A DNA stretch of 64,000 nucleotides, taken from positions 61,435 through 125,434 of the forward strand of contig JBGAWP010000003.1 in the NCBI GenBank assembly GCA_044227505.1. Reading direction: 5' to 3'. The position numbers and the translations under genes are program-made. Positions within the stretch are counted from its first letter, which is position 1. Each line of letters begins with the position of its first letter. Under the pieces are notes generated by a model. The model saw only the letters and a list, made by a program, of their open reading frames with translations, was not told the origin of the DNA and searched no databases. Positions 26,006-34,242 of the stretch are shown piece by piece. This DNA is from UBA7236 sp044227505 (GTDB lineage Bacteria > Bacteroidota > Bacteroidia > Chitinophagales > BACL12).

Positions 26006-26791
26006 TTAACCTCCCCACTCCAAAACCTTCATTCTCACACTAAACCCGCATTGCACTCTTTCCTCCCATGGGCATTCAGGACAAGAAAGATCCTGAGTAT
26101 AATAATGATAAAAATCCCTTTGAACCAACCCTACAAATTCGGCATACACTTCTTCCGCATAATCCAGCCAAATTAAATTAGAATCTCCTTCCTGTATTAC
26201 CGTGATCGTATTCAGAAATTCAAAATCGTTTACAATATGGGTTTGCTCCACATTTTTATAGTGATAGTTCCAATCTTCCAGATATATCAGATTGTTGCAT
26301 TCCTCATCAACGGGAATATCTTCTAATCCACCCAAATAAATATTTCCCTCCCAGCTGATATCATTTTTTAATGGTGCTACCAATTTAATAAACCGCAAAT
26401 TATTTTCAATTTTTTGTAACTGGTTATCGGTAAACAATACACTCCACACATTAACCAAATTCCAATCTGCTGTATCTGCAACGCGGGAAAACCGCTCTAT
26501 TTTATAATTTAACCTTCCATCTAAATCATAAAAAGTATCCACCAGTATTTCCTTTACTTCGTAATGTGAGGTATCAGTTGGAGCCACCTCATGATATAAA
26601 ATGGAATCAACGGAATAAACAATATACTTTCCAATTGTAAGGGGGAAATAATTTTCGGCAGTCTTTAATTCATCAGGCGTATCATCAGTTTTACAGGTAG
26701 TAAAAAAAAATAAGACGGATAAATATATTAATAAACCAGGAAACAAGAAACGAAATCGCCCTTTAAATATATATGCTGTTTCGTTTTGCAT
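26006..26791 (-). CDS. Lipoprotein of unknown function
   Basis: A 261-aa protein with an N-terminal hydrophobic segment (FLFPGLLIYLSVLFFFTTC) ending in a lipobox-like FTTC. The mature part is beta-rich (NYFPLTIGKYIVYSVDSI, YEVKEILVDTFYDLDGR). The opening YFPLTIGKYIVY recurs in Bacteroidota lipoproteins of unknown role. It starts 3 nt after mnmA stops and is thus in the mnmA operon. A link to tRNA thiolation is not implied by the sequence. Confidence 0.75.
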   Translation of the reverse strand: MQNETAYIFKGRFRFLFPGLLIYLSVLFFFTTCKTDDTPDELKTAENYFPLTIGKYIVYSVDSILYHEVAPTDTSHYEVKEILVDTFYDLDGRLNYKIERFSRVADTADWNLVNVWSVLFTDNQLQKIENNLRFIKLVAPLKNDISWEGNIYLGGLEDIPVDEECNNLIYLEDWNYHYKNVEQTHIVNDFEFLNTITVIQEGDSNLIWLDYAEEVYAEFVGLVQRDFYHYYTQDLSCPECPWEERVQCGFSVRMKVLEWGG

Positions 26792-26794
26792 TTT

Positions 26795-27916
26795 TTAAAT
26801 TTGATCATCTGTTTTGAAGGAACTTAAAATATGACCCCCGCCAATAACATCGTTGCCTTCATAAAAAACGGCACTTTGTCCCGGGGTTATAGCACTCACA
26901 TTATGTTCAAATTCAATTCTCATCAGATCTTTGTCCTCCAAATATAAAACACTTTCCGTTCCCGCATTTTTATAACGGATTTTTGTAACCGCTTCGTACC
27001 CTGATGGCAACGTATCATATTTCTGCAAATTGAGATGGTGAACGAACATGCCATTTCTGGATAAAGCATCTTCCTTTCCCAACACCACCACATTTGTAAC
27101 AGGATCTATTTCAGTAACAAAATAAGGTTCTCCCAGAGCAATTCCCAAGCCTTTTCTCTGACCGATAGTATAAAATGGATACCCTTTGTGTTTACCTAAA
27201 ATTTTTCCTTCGGCATCAACAAATAATCCGCCGTCCACTCTTTCCTCTAATCCATCCACTCTTCTTTTCAAAAAACCCCGGTAATCATTATCCGGAACAA
27301 AACAGATCTCATAACTTTCTGCTTTATTGGCGAGATCGATATAACCCATTTCTCTCGCCATATTGCGGATCTCTGATTTGCGAATATTGCCGACAGGAAA
27401 TTTTGTTCTTGCCATACAGGCCTCATTTAATCCCCACAATACATAACTCTGATCTTTATTTTCATCCAGTCCTTTGGAAATATAATGACGGCCATTGGAA
27501 GGATTAATATTTACCTGGGCATAATGACCTGTTGCAATAAATTCGCAATCCATTTGGTCGGCACGTTTTAACAATGCCTCCCATTTTATATGAGTGTTGC
27601 ATAAAACACATGGATTGGGAGTTCGTCCTGCTAAATATTCCTCCACGAAATTATCGATCACATAATCACCAAATTCTTCCCGGATATCCACTATAAAATG
27701 ATGGAATTGTTTTTCTACTGCTATTTGTCTTGCATCATTAATGGAATCCAAACTGCAGCAACCTGTTTCTATTTTACTTCCGCCACTGGTGGCATAATCC
27801 CAGGTTTTCATGGTTATGCCTACCACTTCATACCCTTGTTCGTGCAAGAGTATGGCAGTTACGGTGCTGTCAATTCCACCGCTCATGGCCACTAATATCT
27901 TTCCGTTTTTCGACAT
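26795..27916 (-). CDS. mnmA: tRNA-specific 2-thiouridylase MnmA
   Basis: MnmA thiolates U34 in the wobble position of Lys, Glu and Gln tRNAs. From ATG 27916 the product is 373 aa, the usual size. It has the PP-loop AMSGGIDSTVTAILL, the catalytic cysteines in NPCVLCN and SYEICFVPD, and the conserved YTIGQRKGLGIA and PGQSAVFYEG segments. The longer frame begins with TTG 27928, which lies inside the -7 promoter box, so it is rejected as a start. A lipoprotein gene follows 3 nt downstream. Confidence 0.96.
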   Translation of the reverse strand: MSKNGKILVAMSGGIDSTVTAILLHEQGYEVVGITMKTWDYATSGGSKIETGCCSLDSINDARQIAVEKQFHHFIVDIREEFGDYVIDNFVEEYLAGRTPNPCVLCNTHIKWEALLKRADQMDCEFIATGHYAQVNINPSNGRHYISKGLDENKDQSYVLWGLNEACMARTKFPVGNIRKSEIRNMAREMGYIDLANKAESYEICFVPDNDYRGFLKRRVDGLEERVDGGLFVDAEGKILGKHKGYPFYTIGQRKGLGIALGEPYFVTEIDPVTNVVVLGKEDALSRNGMFVHHLNLQKYDTLPSGYEAVTKIRYKNAGTESVLYLEDKDLMRIEFEHNVSAITPGQSAVFYEGNDVIGGGHILSSFKTDDQI

Positions 27917-27925
27917 AACTGTGCA

Positions 27926-27933
27926 CAAAGTTA
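27926..27933 (-). promoter_or_regulatory. -7 element TAACTTTG for mnmA
   Basis: The minus strand reads TAACTTTG and ends 9 nt before ATG 27916, predicting a very short or absent 5' leader. Confidence 0.6.
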
Positions 27934-27979
27934 CAATTTTGAGGGCTGGAAAGTTCGTACGCCTGAAGATATCAGGTTT

Positions 27980-28639
27980 TTAAAGTGTAGCTATAAACTC
28001 TTTAATTTCATTTTTTCCCTTATCTGTACAAAAGGGAGCAAGAAAATTTGCTAAAAAAGTCAGGTAATGTTGAAATAGTTTTGTTTTGGATGCATGTTTA
28101 AATTTTACTCTGGCCTCTGAAAGCCAAAACCGGGAAATAAATCCAATGCCCGAAACCAAATGTTCCATCTTTTCTCCATCAACTTTTGGTTTCAAATATT
28201 TATTTGCTGACAATTCCGCCATATTGTTGCGCAAAGCTTCAAAACGTTTTTCCTGACGGGAAATATACTCCGATTCAAATTGTTTATTCTGTTCCAGATG
28301 ATGAATGAAATTAATAAACAAACAGCGGTAAGTATATTGATTCTCAAACACTTGTGCATACATTTTCAAAAATCCACCAATGGTGAGTCCCGCCACCGGA
28401 ACTATCACTTTCGAGTTAAGTTCAAACAATTGGTCGGTCAAGCCTTCAATAAGGTCGTTTTTAGTTGGGAAGTAGTAAGTCACATTGCCAACCCGAATAT
28501 CAAGATCGCTTGCGATCTCACGTACACCAACGTATTCGATGCCCTGCTCATTAAATAGTTTGAGGGCATGCTGAAGGATCAGATTTTTTTTTACACTTTT
28601 TTTGGACATTGTCCTAATTTTTTCCGTATTTTTGGACAT
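27980..28639 (-). CDS. TetR-family transcriptional regulator
   Basis: A 219-aa protein. The N-terminal helix-turn-helix domain (about 14-70) reads ILQHALKLFNEQGIEYVGVR, then EIASDLDIRVGNVTYYFPTKNDL, which is the TetR signature. The C-terminal ligand domain is helical and unlike well-known subfamilies. Two starts are possible: ATG 28639, placed 4 nt after a -7 box, as at dnaG, and ATG 28609. The gene is divergent from a cupin gene, and two palindromic sites overlap the start region, so autoregulation and control of the cupin gene are inferred. Confidence 0.9.
   Translation of the reverse strand: MSKNTEKIRTMSKKSVKKNLILQHALKLFNEQGIEYVGVREIASDLDIRVGNVTYYFPTKNDLIEGLTDQLFELNSKVIVPVAGLTIGGFLKMYAQVFENQYTYRCLFINFIHHLEQNKQFESEYISRQEKRFEALRNNMAELSANKYLKPKVDGEKMEHLVSGIGFISRFWLSEARVKFKHASKTKLFQHYLTFLANFLAPFCTDKGKNEIKEFIATL
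28604..28614. promoter_or_regulatory. Second operator-like palindrome GGACATTGTCC
   Basis: The 11-bp core GGACATTGTCC repeats the centre of the larger palindrome. Its centre at 28609 is exactly 30 bp from the centre at 28639, which places the two sites on the same face of the helix. It overlaps the alternative TetR start codon. Confidence 0.6.
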
Positions 28640-28653
28640 TGTCCAAAAATACG
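28625..28653. promoter_or_regulatory. 29-bp perfect palindrome with two face-to-face -7 elements
   Basis: Arms of 14 bp (CGTATTTTTGGACA) flank a central T at 28639, with no mismatch. Each arm contains TATTTTTG: on the plus strand at 28627-28634, directed at the cupin gene, and on the minus strand at 28651-28644, directed at the tetR gene. A dimeric repressor bound here would cover both promoters. The binding protein is inferred to be the adjacent TetR regulator. Confidence 0.75.
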
Positions 28654-28659
28654 ACTAAA

Positions 28660-29208
28660 ATGAAAGAATACAAACTACCACACACCATTCAAAACACGCA
28701 TGGTGAAAAACTCACATTTCTGAGTGTAACTAAAAACTCCGGAAAGGAGGTTTTATTGGTTGAAAACGAAGTTGCACCCGGCTGCGGACCGGTGATGCAT
28801 GTTCATTTCAAACAGGATGAATCGCTTACCGTTAAAGAGGGTCGTATCGGTTACCAGGTAATGGGAGGCCCGGAACAATTCGGAGAGGCAGGCACAACAG
28901 TTGAATTTAAAGCCGGTATTTATCATCGGTTTTGGAATGCAGGGGAAACAACATTAAAGTGTTCTGGGTGGATCAGTCCGGCAAATAACATCATTTATTT
29001 TCTCGAAAATATTTATCGGCTGATGGATGAAGGAAACGGGAAACCCGGCGGTTTTGATACAGCCTATTTGGTTACAAAATATAAAAGCGAATTTGATGTT
29101 GCAGCCATTCCATCATTTGTAAAAAAAGTAATTTTTCCTGTCATCATATTTTTCGGCAAACTGAGCGGCAAGCATAAGAAATTTGCGGATGCGCCTGTTG
29201 AGGTTTGA
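28660..29208 (+). CDS. Cupin-domain protein
   Basis: From ATG 28660 the product is 182 aa. The N-terminal two-thirds is a cupin: GCGPVMHVHFKQDESLTVKEG contains the HxH and Glu of motif 1, and GIYHRFWNAGETTLKCSGW is motif 2. The C-terminal tail has a hydrophobic segment (SFVKKVIFPVIIFFGKLSG), suggesting membrane association. The upstream in-frame TTG at 28639 lies in the operator centre and is rejected. It is divergent from, and probably controlled by, the TetR regulator. The substrate is unknown. Confidence 0.85.
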   Translation: MKEYKLPHTIQNTHGEKLTFLSVTKNSGKEVLLVENEVAPGCGPVMHVHFKQDESLTVKEGRIGYQVMGGPEQFGEAGTTVEFKAGIYHRFWNAGETTLKCSGWISPANNIIYFLENIYRLMDEGNGKPGGFDTAYLVTKYKSEFDVAAIPSFVKKVIFPVIIFFGKLSGKHKKFADAPVEV

Positions 29209-29236
29209 GCAACTTATAACCTATGGACTATATATT

Positions 29237-29308
29237 TTATTTGTGCATTCGTGGCTAATTTTTTTGTCCATATTATTTAAATAAAATTAGCCTCGAATGC
29301 ACGAATAA
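29237..29308. repeat. 30-bp inverted repeat GTGCATTCGTGGCTAATTTT
   Basis: The left arm (29237-29265) and right arm (29279-29308) are reverse complements with about three mismatches, separated by 13 nt. The motif GTGCATTCG.GGCTAATTTT would form a long hairpin in the gap between the cupin gene and pyrD. I recognise it as resembling a dispersed intergenic repeat. The rest of 29209-29410 shows nothing else. Confidence 0.75.
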
Positions 29309-29410
29309 ACCGTCACACAGAAGGTTGGTTTAAATAGGACAATTAAAAAGCACTGGTATGATATTAAATAATAGTAAGGTCTAATAATATCCTTCCTGAA
29401 TGAACCCCCA

Positions 29411-29437
29411 TTTGCTAATTGGCTAATTTGCTAATTA
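29411..29437. repeat. GCTAATT short tandem repeat containing the pyrD stop
   Basis: Three degenerate copies of TTTGCTAATT/GGCTAATT. On the minus strand this encodes the last residues of PyrD (SKLAN) and supplies its TAG stop at 29417-29415. Confidence 0.7.
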
Positions 29438-30464
29438 TTGTTCTCACCATCCCCTGCCCTTCATAGATCATTCCTGTATATACCTGCACAAGGTTTGCTC
29501 CGCGATTCATTTTTTCGGTTACGTCGTTGTGATCTGTTATTCCGCCAACACCTATAAGCGGAATATCATTACCCAATTCCCTTCTTAAATACCATATCAC
29601 CTCGTTAGAACGTTTTGTCAACGGTTTACCACTTAATCCTCCGGCACCAATTTTTTCAATTTCTGCAAATGATGTTTGAAGATCAGTTCTATCGATAGTT
29701 GTATTTGTGGCGATCACACCCGACAATTTTGTTTCACGTACTATTTCCACAATATCTTTAAGTTGTTCTGTAGAAAGATCGGGTGCTATTTTTAATAATA
29801 TAGGTTTTGCAGTTGGCTTTTGATTATTTATTTCCTGCAATTTATTGATAATATTCTTTAATGGCTCTTTTTCTTGCAGATCTCTCAATCCCGGTGTATT
29901 GGGAGAGGAAACATTTACGACAAAATAATCAACATGATCAAATAATTTTTCAAAACAGATCACATAATCCTGCCATGCATTTTCGTTGAGTGTAATTTTA
30001 TTTTTACCAATATTCCCACCAATTATAACCTGATATTTTTTTCTCGCTTTAATAACGGAATTGCGTTTCAGGTTTTCTACCATAATATCTACACCATCAT
30101 TATTAAAGCCCATTCTGTTGATCAAAGCTTTATCTTTTTTCAAGCGGAACAATCGCGGTTTATCGTTGCCCGGCTGGGCTAACGGGGTTACTGTTCCAAC
30201 TTCAATATGTCCGAACCCCAACCTTGCCATTAATGGAATATATGCAGCATTTTTATCAAAACCTGCAGCAAGTCCGATCGGATTTTTAAAAGAAATTCCA
30301 AAGACCTTTTTCTCCAATCCAGGTGTCTTTTTCAAATAATATTTATCATGAAAATATCCATACCCTGGTATCCATAGGGCAATTCTAAATAATGTTAACG
30401 CTAATCCATGAGCAGTTTCAGGCGAAAAGAGAAAAAATATAGGCTTGAGTAACGTTTTATACAT
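29415..30464 (-). CDS. pyrD: Dihydroorotate dehydrogenase (quinone), class 2
   Basis: PyrD oxidises dihydroorotate to orotate in pyrimidine synthesis, passing electrons to quinone at the inner membrane. From ATG 30464 the product is 349 aa. The amphipathic N-terminal helix (LLKPIFFLFSPETAHGLAL) is typical of class 2. The FMN site GLAAGFDKNA, the catalytic-Ser region NVSSPNTPGLR, KIAPDL, VIATNTT and GAGGLSGKPL are all present. The longer frame to 30536 is translated from an ACTGCG repeat and lies upstream of the -7 element, so it is not coding. The 3' end runs into a short tandem repeat that provides the stop codon. Confidence 0.96.
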   Translation of the reverse strand: MYKTLLKPIFFLFSPETAHGLALTLFRIALWIPGYGYFHDKYYLKKTPGLEKKVFGISFKNPIGLAAGFDKNAAYIPLMARLGFGHIEVGTVTPLAQPGNDKPRLFRLKKDKALINRMGFNNDGVDIMVENLKRNSVIKARKKYQVIIGGNIGKNKITLNENAWQDYVICFEKLFDHVDYFVVNVSSPNTPGLRDLQEKEPLKNIINKLQEINNQKPTAKPILLKIAPDLSTEQLKDIVEIVRETKLSGVIATNTTIDRTDLQTSFAEIEKIGAGGLSGKPLTKRSNEVIWYLRRELGNDIPLIGVGGITDHNDVTEKMNRGANLVQVYTGMIYEGQGMVRTIISKLAN

Positions 30465-30469
30465 TGTTG

Positions 30470-30477
30470 CAAAGATA
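30470..30477 (-). promoter_or_regulatory. -7 element TATCTTTG for pyrD
   Basis: Exact TAnnTTTG on the minus strand, ending 5 nt before ATG 30464. It predicts a leaderless or nearly leaderless mRNA and rules out the upstream start. Confidence 0.65.
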
Positions 30478-30507
30478 ATCCTTGTTCTGAGTTCTACAGC
30501 AATGAAT

Positions 30508-30590
30508 GCCACTGCGACTGAGACTGCGACTGTCACTCCACTGCGACTGCGACTGCGACTGTGACTGCGACTGCGACTGTGACTGCCACT
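30508..30590. repeat. ACTGCG hexamer tandem array
   Basis: About 13 degenerate copies of ACTGCG with variants ACTGAG, ACTGTC and ACTGTG, in the divergent gap between pyrD and the DUF5916 gene. If translated on the minus strand it gives an artificial V-A-V-S-like N-terminus for PyrD. Confidence 0.85.
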
Positions 30591-30698
30591 TCTCCTTCCC
30601 TTAACAATTATTAACCCCGAATTAACCGATTAAAATACGGCCTTAACTTATTTAAACATTTATATACGGTTACTTTGTGGCATACTCAACCGGAATAA

Positions 30699-33188
30699 AT
30701 GCGCAAATCACTCCCAACACTGTTTTTAATAGGTTTTTTGTTTACCGGAGAAACTATTTTTTCTCAGGATACCATTCAAAGGCCTTCTTTACAATCCACA
30801 AAAATTACCATTCCTCCAAGAATAGATGGTAAACTCGATGATGCCGTTTGGCAAAATTTGCCGGTTGCGTCTCTGGATATAACATGGCTGCCTGAATATG
30901 GGAAGGTTCCCACGCGGAAGACAGAGGTGAAGGTTGTTTATGACAATACTGCGATCTATATCGGCGCAATATTATATGATTCTTCCTCAACCAATATAAA
31001 TACCCAGCTTAGTGAACGCGATGGATATTCCAATGCCGATAATTTTACAGTAGGTTTGGATACCTATGATGATGACCTGAACGGATATCGTTTCATAGTT
31101 TCAGCTGCCGGAGTGCAAAGTGATCAGAGAATTTCACTTAACAGCAATAACGACAATAGTTGGGACGCTGTTTGGGAAAGTGAAGTTTCCATTACAGAGG
31201 AAGGCTGGATCTGTGAGATCAAAATTCCCTATTCTGCAATTCGTTTCCCAACCACGGAAGTGCAAAACTGGGGTTTACAGTTTAATCGCAGTGTGAATAA
31301 AACAGGGGAATATATTTTGTGGAGCCCTGTTGATCCTAAAATATTCGGTGTAATTAATCAGTGGGGAAGTTATCTGGGGTTGGAAAAAATTACTCCTCCC
31401 CTCCGATTATCCTTTTCTCCATACATAAATGCAGGAAATCAGTGGACGCCCATCAGTTATGAACCCGTTAAATATGAAAGTTCTAAAATATTAAATGGAG
31501 GTTTGGATGTGAAATATGGAATAAACGAAAGTTTCACCCTGGATGGAACGCTGATACCGAATTTTGGGGAGGTGCAAAGCGACAATGTGATTTTAAACCT
31601 ATCTCCATTTGAGCAACAGTTTGATGAACGCCGGCCCTTTTTTACAGAAGGAACAGAAATTTTTAATCAGACCTTTAGTTTTTTAGGTGATAAATTATTT
31701 TATTCCCGACGTATAGGCGGAACACCTCAATTTTATTACGATGTCCCTTATCTTTTAAATGAAAATGAAGAGGTAATATCCAACCCCTTTGAAACAAGTT
31801 TATTTAATGCAACAAAATTTTCAGGACGCACAGATAAAAATTTGGGCATCGGAATTTTTAATGCAATAGCTGCACAGGAAGTTGCCGTAATTAAGGATAC
31901 ATTAAACGGAGAGGAAAGAGAAATACTAACAAGTCCGCTTACCAATTATAATATGGTTGTGTTTGAACAATCGCTTAAGAATAATTCGAAGGTGAGTTTT
32001 ACGAATACCAATACCATGCGCGACGGTTTATATCGCGATGCAAACGTTTCGCAATTTTTGTACGATATTACCAATGCGAAACACAATTGGAATGCCTGGG
32101 GATTTGGAAATTTTAGTCAGGTATTTACACCTGTAACAAATGCTACGGGCGAAGTGGAAAATGAAAATAGCAATGGTTATAATTATATATTCGGAGTTTC
32201 ACAATTCACGGGAAAATGGAATTTTAATGCCAGTCATTCCATGGTTAGTAAAACATACGATCATACCGATATGGGCATTCAATATGGCAATAATATCATC
32301 AACAATTTTTTTGGATTTAATTATAATAATCAGGAACCGGTAAAGGGTATATTTTTTAATTATAATGCATGGGGAGGATTTGGATATAATTTACAGGCTG
32401 AACCCCTCGCCTACCAGGAAGTGAATTTTAATCTCGGATTTAACGGACAATTTAAAAATTTCTGGAATGCCGGATTTAATGTCTACTCAAAACCCTTATG
32501 GTGGTACGACTTTTACGAACCGAGAGTGGAAGGAGAAAAATATTACCACGCTCCCTTTGCATTTATAAGCATGTGGGGTGGTTCGGATTACAGAAAGGAT
32601 TTTTCTATGAGTTGGGAAATTAGTGCAGGTGAATCACCAATTGAAAACGACCCCTATATTGGCGGCGGACAATATATTGCCTGGAATCTAAGTGATAAAT
32701 TTTCACTAAATCACTCCATTAACTTAAGCAAAGATCACAGCAATTTCGGCTTTGTGGATTTTTATGCCGATGATATTATTTTCGGAAGAAGAAATGTAAC
32801 CACGGTTGATCATCAATTATCATTCAAATATATATTCGGACCAAAAATGAATATCATAGCCAGAGCGCGGGATTATTGGGGAAAGGTGGTCTATCTTGAA
32901 TATTACACCCTGTTGGAAGACGGAAATTTAGGTCCAACCGAATATGATGAAAACAGTGATATTAATTTCAATATATTTAATGTGGATTTCGTATATGCAT
33001 GGGAATTTGCACCGGGAAGTTTCTTAAATGTGATCTGGAAAAACAATATCTTTCAAACAGATGGCATCAGCGAAGATGACTACTTTGCCAATTGTAAAAA
33101 AACATTCGAAACGCCGCAGTCCAATGGTTTGTCGCTGAAATTAGTGTATTACCTTGACTACCTTACAATGAGGAAAAAAGAAAGTTAA
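30699..33188 (+). CDS. Outer-membrane DUF5916 protein with N-terminal CBM9-like domain
   Basis: An 829-aa exported protein with signal peptide (1-22). A carbohydrate-binding family 9-like domain (about 35-215) contains IDGKLDDAVWQN, VKVVYDNTAIYIGAILYD and EIKIPYSAIRF. The remaining 600 residues alternate aromatic and polar residues (FNQTFSFLGDKLFYSRRIGG, ISMWGGSDYRKDFSMSWEIS) as in an outer-membrane barrel and match the DUF5916 layout. The substrate and role are unproven. A near-consensus -7 box TTACTTTG lies at 30670-30677. Confidence 0.87.
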   Translation: MRKSLPTLFLIGFLFTGETIFSQDTIQRPSLQSTKITIPPRIDGKLDDAVWQNLPVASLDITWLPEYGKVPTRKTEVKVVYDNTAIYIGAILYDSSSTNINTQLSERDGYSNADNFTVGLDTYDDDLNGYRFIVSAAGVQSDQRISLNSNNDNSWDAVWESEVSITEEGWICEIKIPYSAIRFPTTEVQNWGLQFNRSVNKTGEYILWSPVDPKIFGVINQWGSYLGLEKITPPLRLSFSPYINAGNQWTPISYEPVKYESSKILNGGLDVKYGINESFTLDGTLIPNFGEVQSDNVILNLSPFEQQFDERRPFFTEGTEIFNQTFSFLGDKLFYSRRIGGTPQFYYDVPYLLNENEEVISNPFETSLFNATKFSGRTDKNLGIGIFNAIAAQEVAVIKDTLNGEEREILTSPLTNYNMVVFEQSLKNNSKVSFTNTNTMRDGLYRDANVSQFLYDITNAKHNWNAWGFGNFSQVFTPVTNATGEVENENSNGYNYIFGVSQFTGKWNFNASHSMVSKTYDHTDMGIQYGNNIINNFFGFNYNNQEPVKGIFFNYNAWGGFGYNLQAEPLAYQEVNFNLGFNGQFKNFWNAGFNVYSKPLWWYDFYEPRVEGEKYYHAPFAFISMWGGSDYRKDFSMSWEISAGESPIENDPYIGGGQYIAWNLSDKFSLNHSINLSKDHSNFGFVDFYADDIIFGRRNVTTVDHQLSFKYIFGPKMNIIARARDYWGKVVYLEYYTLLEDGNLGPTEYDENSDINFNIFNVDFVYAWEFAPGSFLNVIWKNNIFQTDGISEDDYFANCKKTFETPQSNGLSLKLVYYLDYLTMRKKES

Positions 33189-33292
33189 TGCTAAACAAAA
33201 TGTATAGTTAAGATGCCGGGGAAGTTACAGGTATCAAATTTTGTTTTTGGTTTTCAAATAATTTATTATTTTAGTATCCTAAAAAGTTTTTT

Positions 33293-33787
33293 ATGCAAAA
33301 CTTTGATTGGACAAGGTTTACACAAAAGATAGCAGTTAAAAGCGATATTCCAACCATGTATAATGCCTGGACCAAATCAGGCGAATTGGAAAAATGGTTT
33401 CTCTCCAATGCCGTATATTTTGATGAATATCAGAATATTTTGGATCCCGGAGCAAATACTCAATCTGGATATACTTATGCCTGGGATTGGCATTTATACC
33501 CCATCACGGAACACGGCAAAGTTATTGAGGCTAACAATATTGATAAACTGAGATTTTCTTTTGCTGATGTTTGTGAGGTTGAGATCACCCTGAGTAATTC
33601 AGGCGACCATACCATTGTTGAATTAACGCAAAAAAATATACCTACAGATGATAAATCAAAGGTAAATATTCGATTAGGTTGCGCCTCCGGTTGGGCTTTT
33701 TATTTAGTGAATTTAAAATCAGTGTATGAAGGCGGTTTGGATCTGCGGAATAAAACTCCGGAATTAAAACACATGTTAAATATGTAA
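33293..33787 (+). CDS. SRPBCC (AHSA1-like) domain protein
   Basis: A 164-aa cytosolic protein. The start QKIAVKSDIPTMYNAWTKSGELEKWFL and the later VEITLSNSGDHTIVELTQ and GWAFYLVNLKSVYEGGLDLR fit the helix-grip fold of the AHSA1/START superfamily. Such proteins bind hydrophobic ligands; no ligand can be named. It precedes a DUF1801 gene by 9 nt, and this pairing suggests one operon. Confidence 0.87.
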   Translation: MQNFDWTRFTQKIAVKSDIPTMYNAWTKSGELEKWFLSNAVYFDEYQNILDPGANTQSGYTYAWDWHLYPITEHGKVIEANNIDKLRFSFADVCEVEITLSNSGDHTIVELTQKNIPTDDKSKVNIRLGCASGWAFYLVNLKSVYEGGLDLRNKTPELKHMLNM

Positions 33788-33796
33788 ATTATATTC

Positions 33797-34231
33797 ATGG
33801 CAAAATACGAATTAAAAACAAAAATTAACGATGCAAGTGTTTCCAAATTTATAGATTCCATTGAAAAAGAATCACAAAAAGCAGATTGTAAAATTATACT
33901 TGCAATGATGAAGGATATCACCAAAATGGAGCCAAAAATGTATGGTTCCAATATCGTGGGATTTGGAAGTTATCACTACAAATATGAAAGCGGTCACGAA
34001 GGGGAAGCTTGCCTTATGGGTTTTTCTCCAAGAAAACAAAGCACCACTTTATATATTGCAAATCGTTTTCCAGGTTCAGAAGAATTGTTTAAAAAACTCG
34101 GTAAACACAAGGTAAGTGTGGCGTGTTTGTATATCAATAAACTCGCGGATGTTGATACTGCTGTCTTAAAAAAACTGATAACTGAATCCTTTAAATATAT
34201 TCTGAAAAAACATCCTGAACACAATAAATAA
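33797..34231 (+). CDS. DUF1801 (YdhG-like) protein
   Basis: A 144-aa protein whose pattern (DASVSKFIDSIEKESQKADC, MYGSNIVGFGSYHYKYESG, CLMGFSPRKQSTTLYI, LYINKLADVDTAVLKKLI) is that of DUF1801. The fold is known from structural-genomics members, but the function is not. It is co-directional with the SRPBCC gene and convergent with the gene at 34243, only 11 nt away. Confidence 0.88.
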   Translation: MAKYELKTKINDASVSKFIDSIEKESQKADCKIILAMMKDITKMEPKMYGSNIVGFGSYHYKYESGHEGEACLMGFSPRKQSTTLYIANRFPGSEELFKKLGKHKVSVACLYINKLADVDTAVLKKLITESFKYILKKHPEHNK

Positions 34232-34242
34232 ATTACAGGACA

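Noticed and set aside
27917..27928. TTG start for mnmA at 27928
   Set aside because: The codon lies inside the -7 box; ATG 27916 gives the normal MnmA N-terminus.
28639..28659. TTG start for the cupin gene at 28639
   Set aside because: It lies in the operator centre; ATG 28660 gives a normal cupin start and a short leader.
30465..30536. N-terminal extension of PyrD to 30536
   Set aside because: It is encoded by promoter sequence and the ACTGCG repeat; the -7 element at 30470-30477 would put the transcript start downstream of it.
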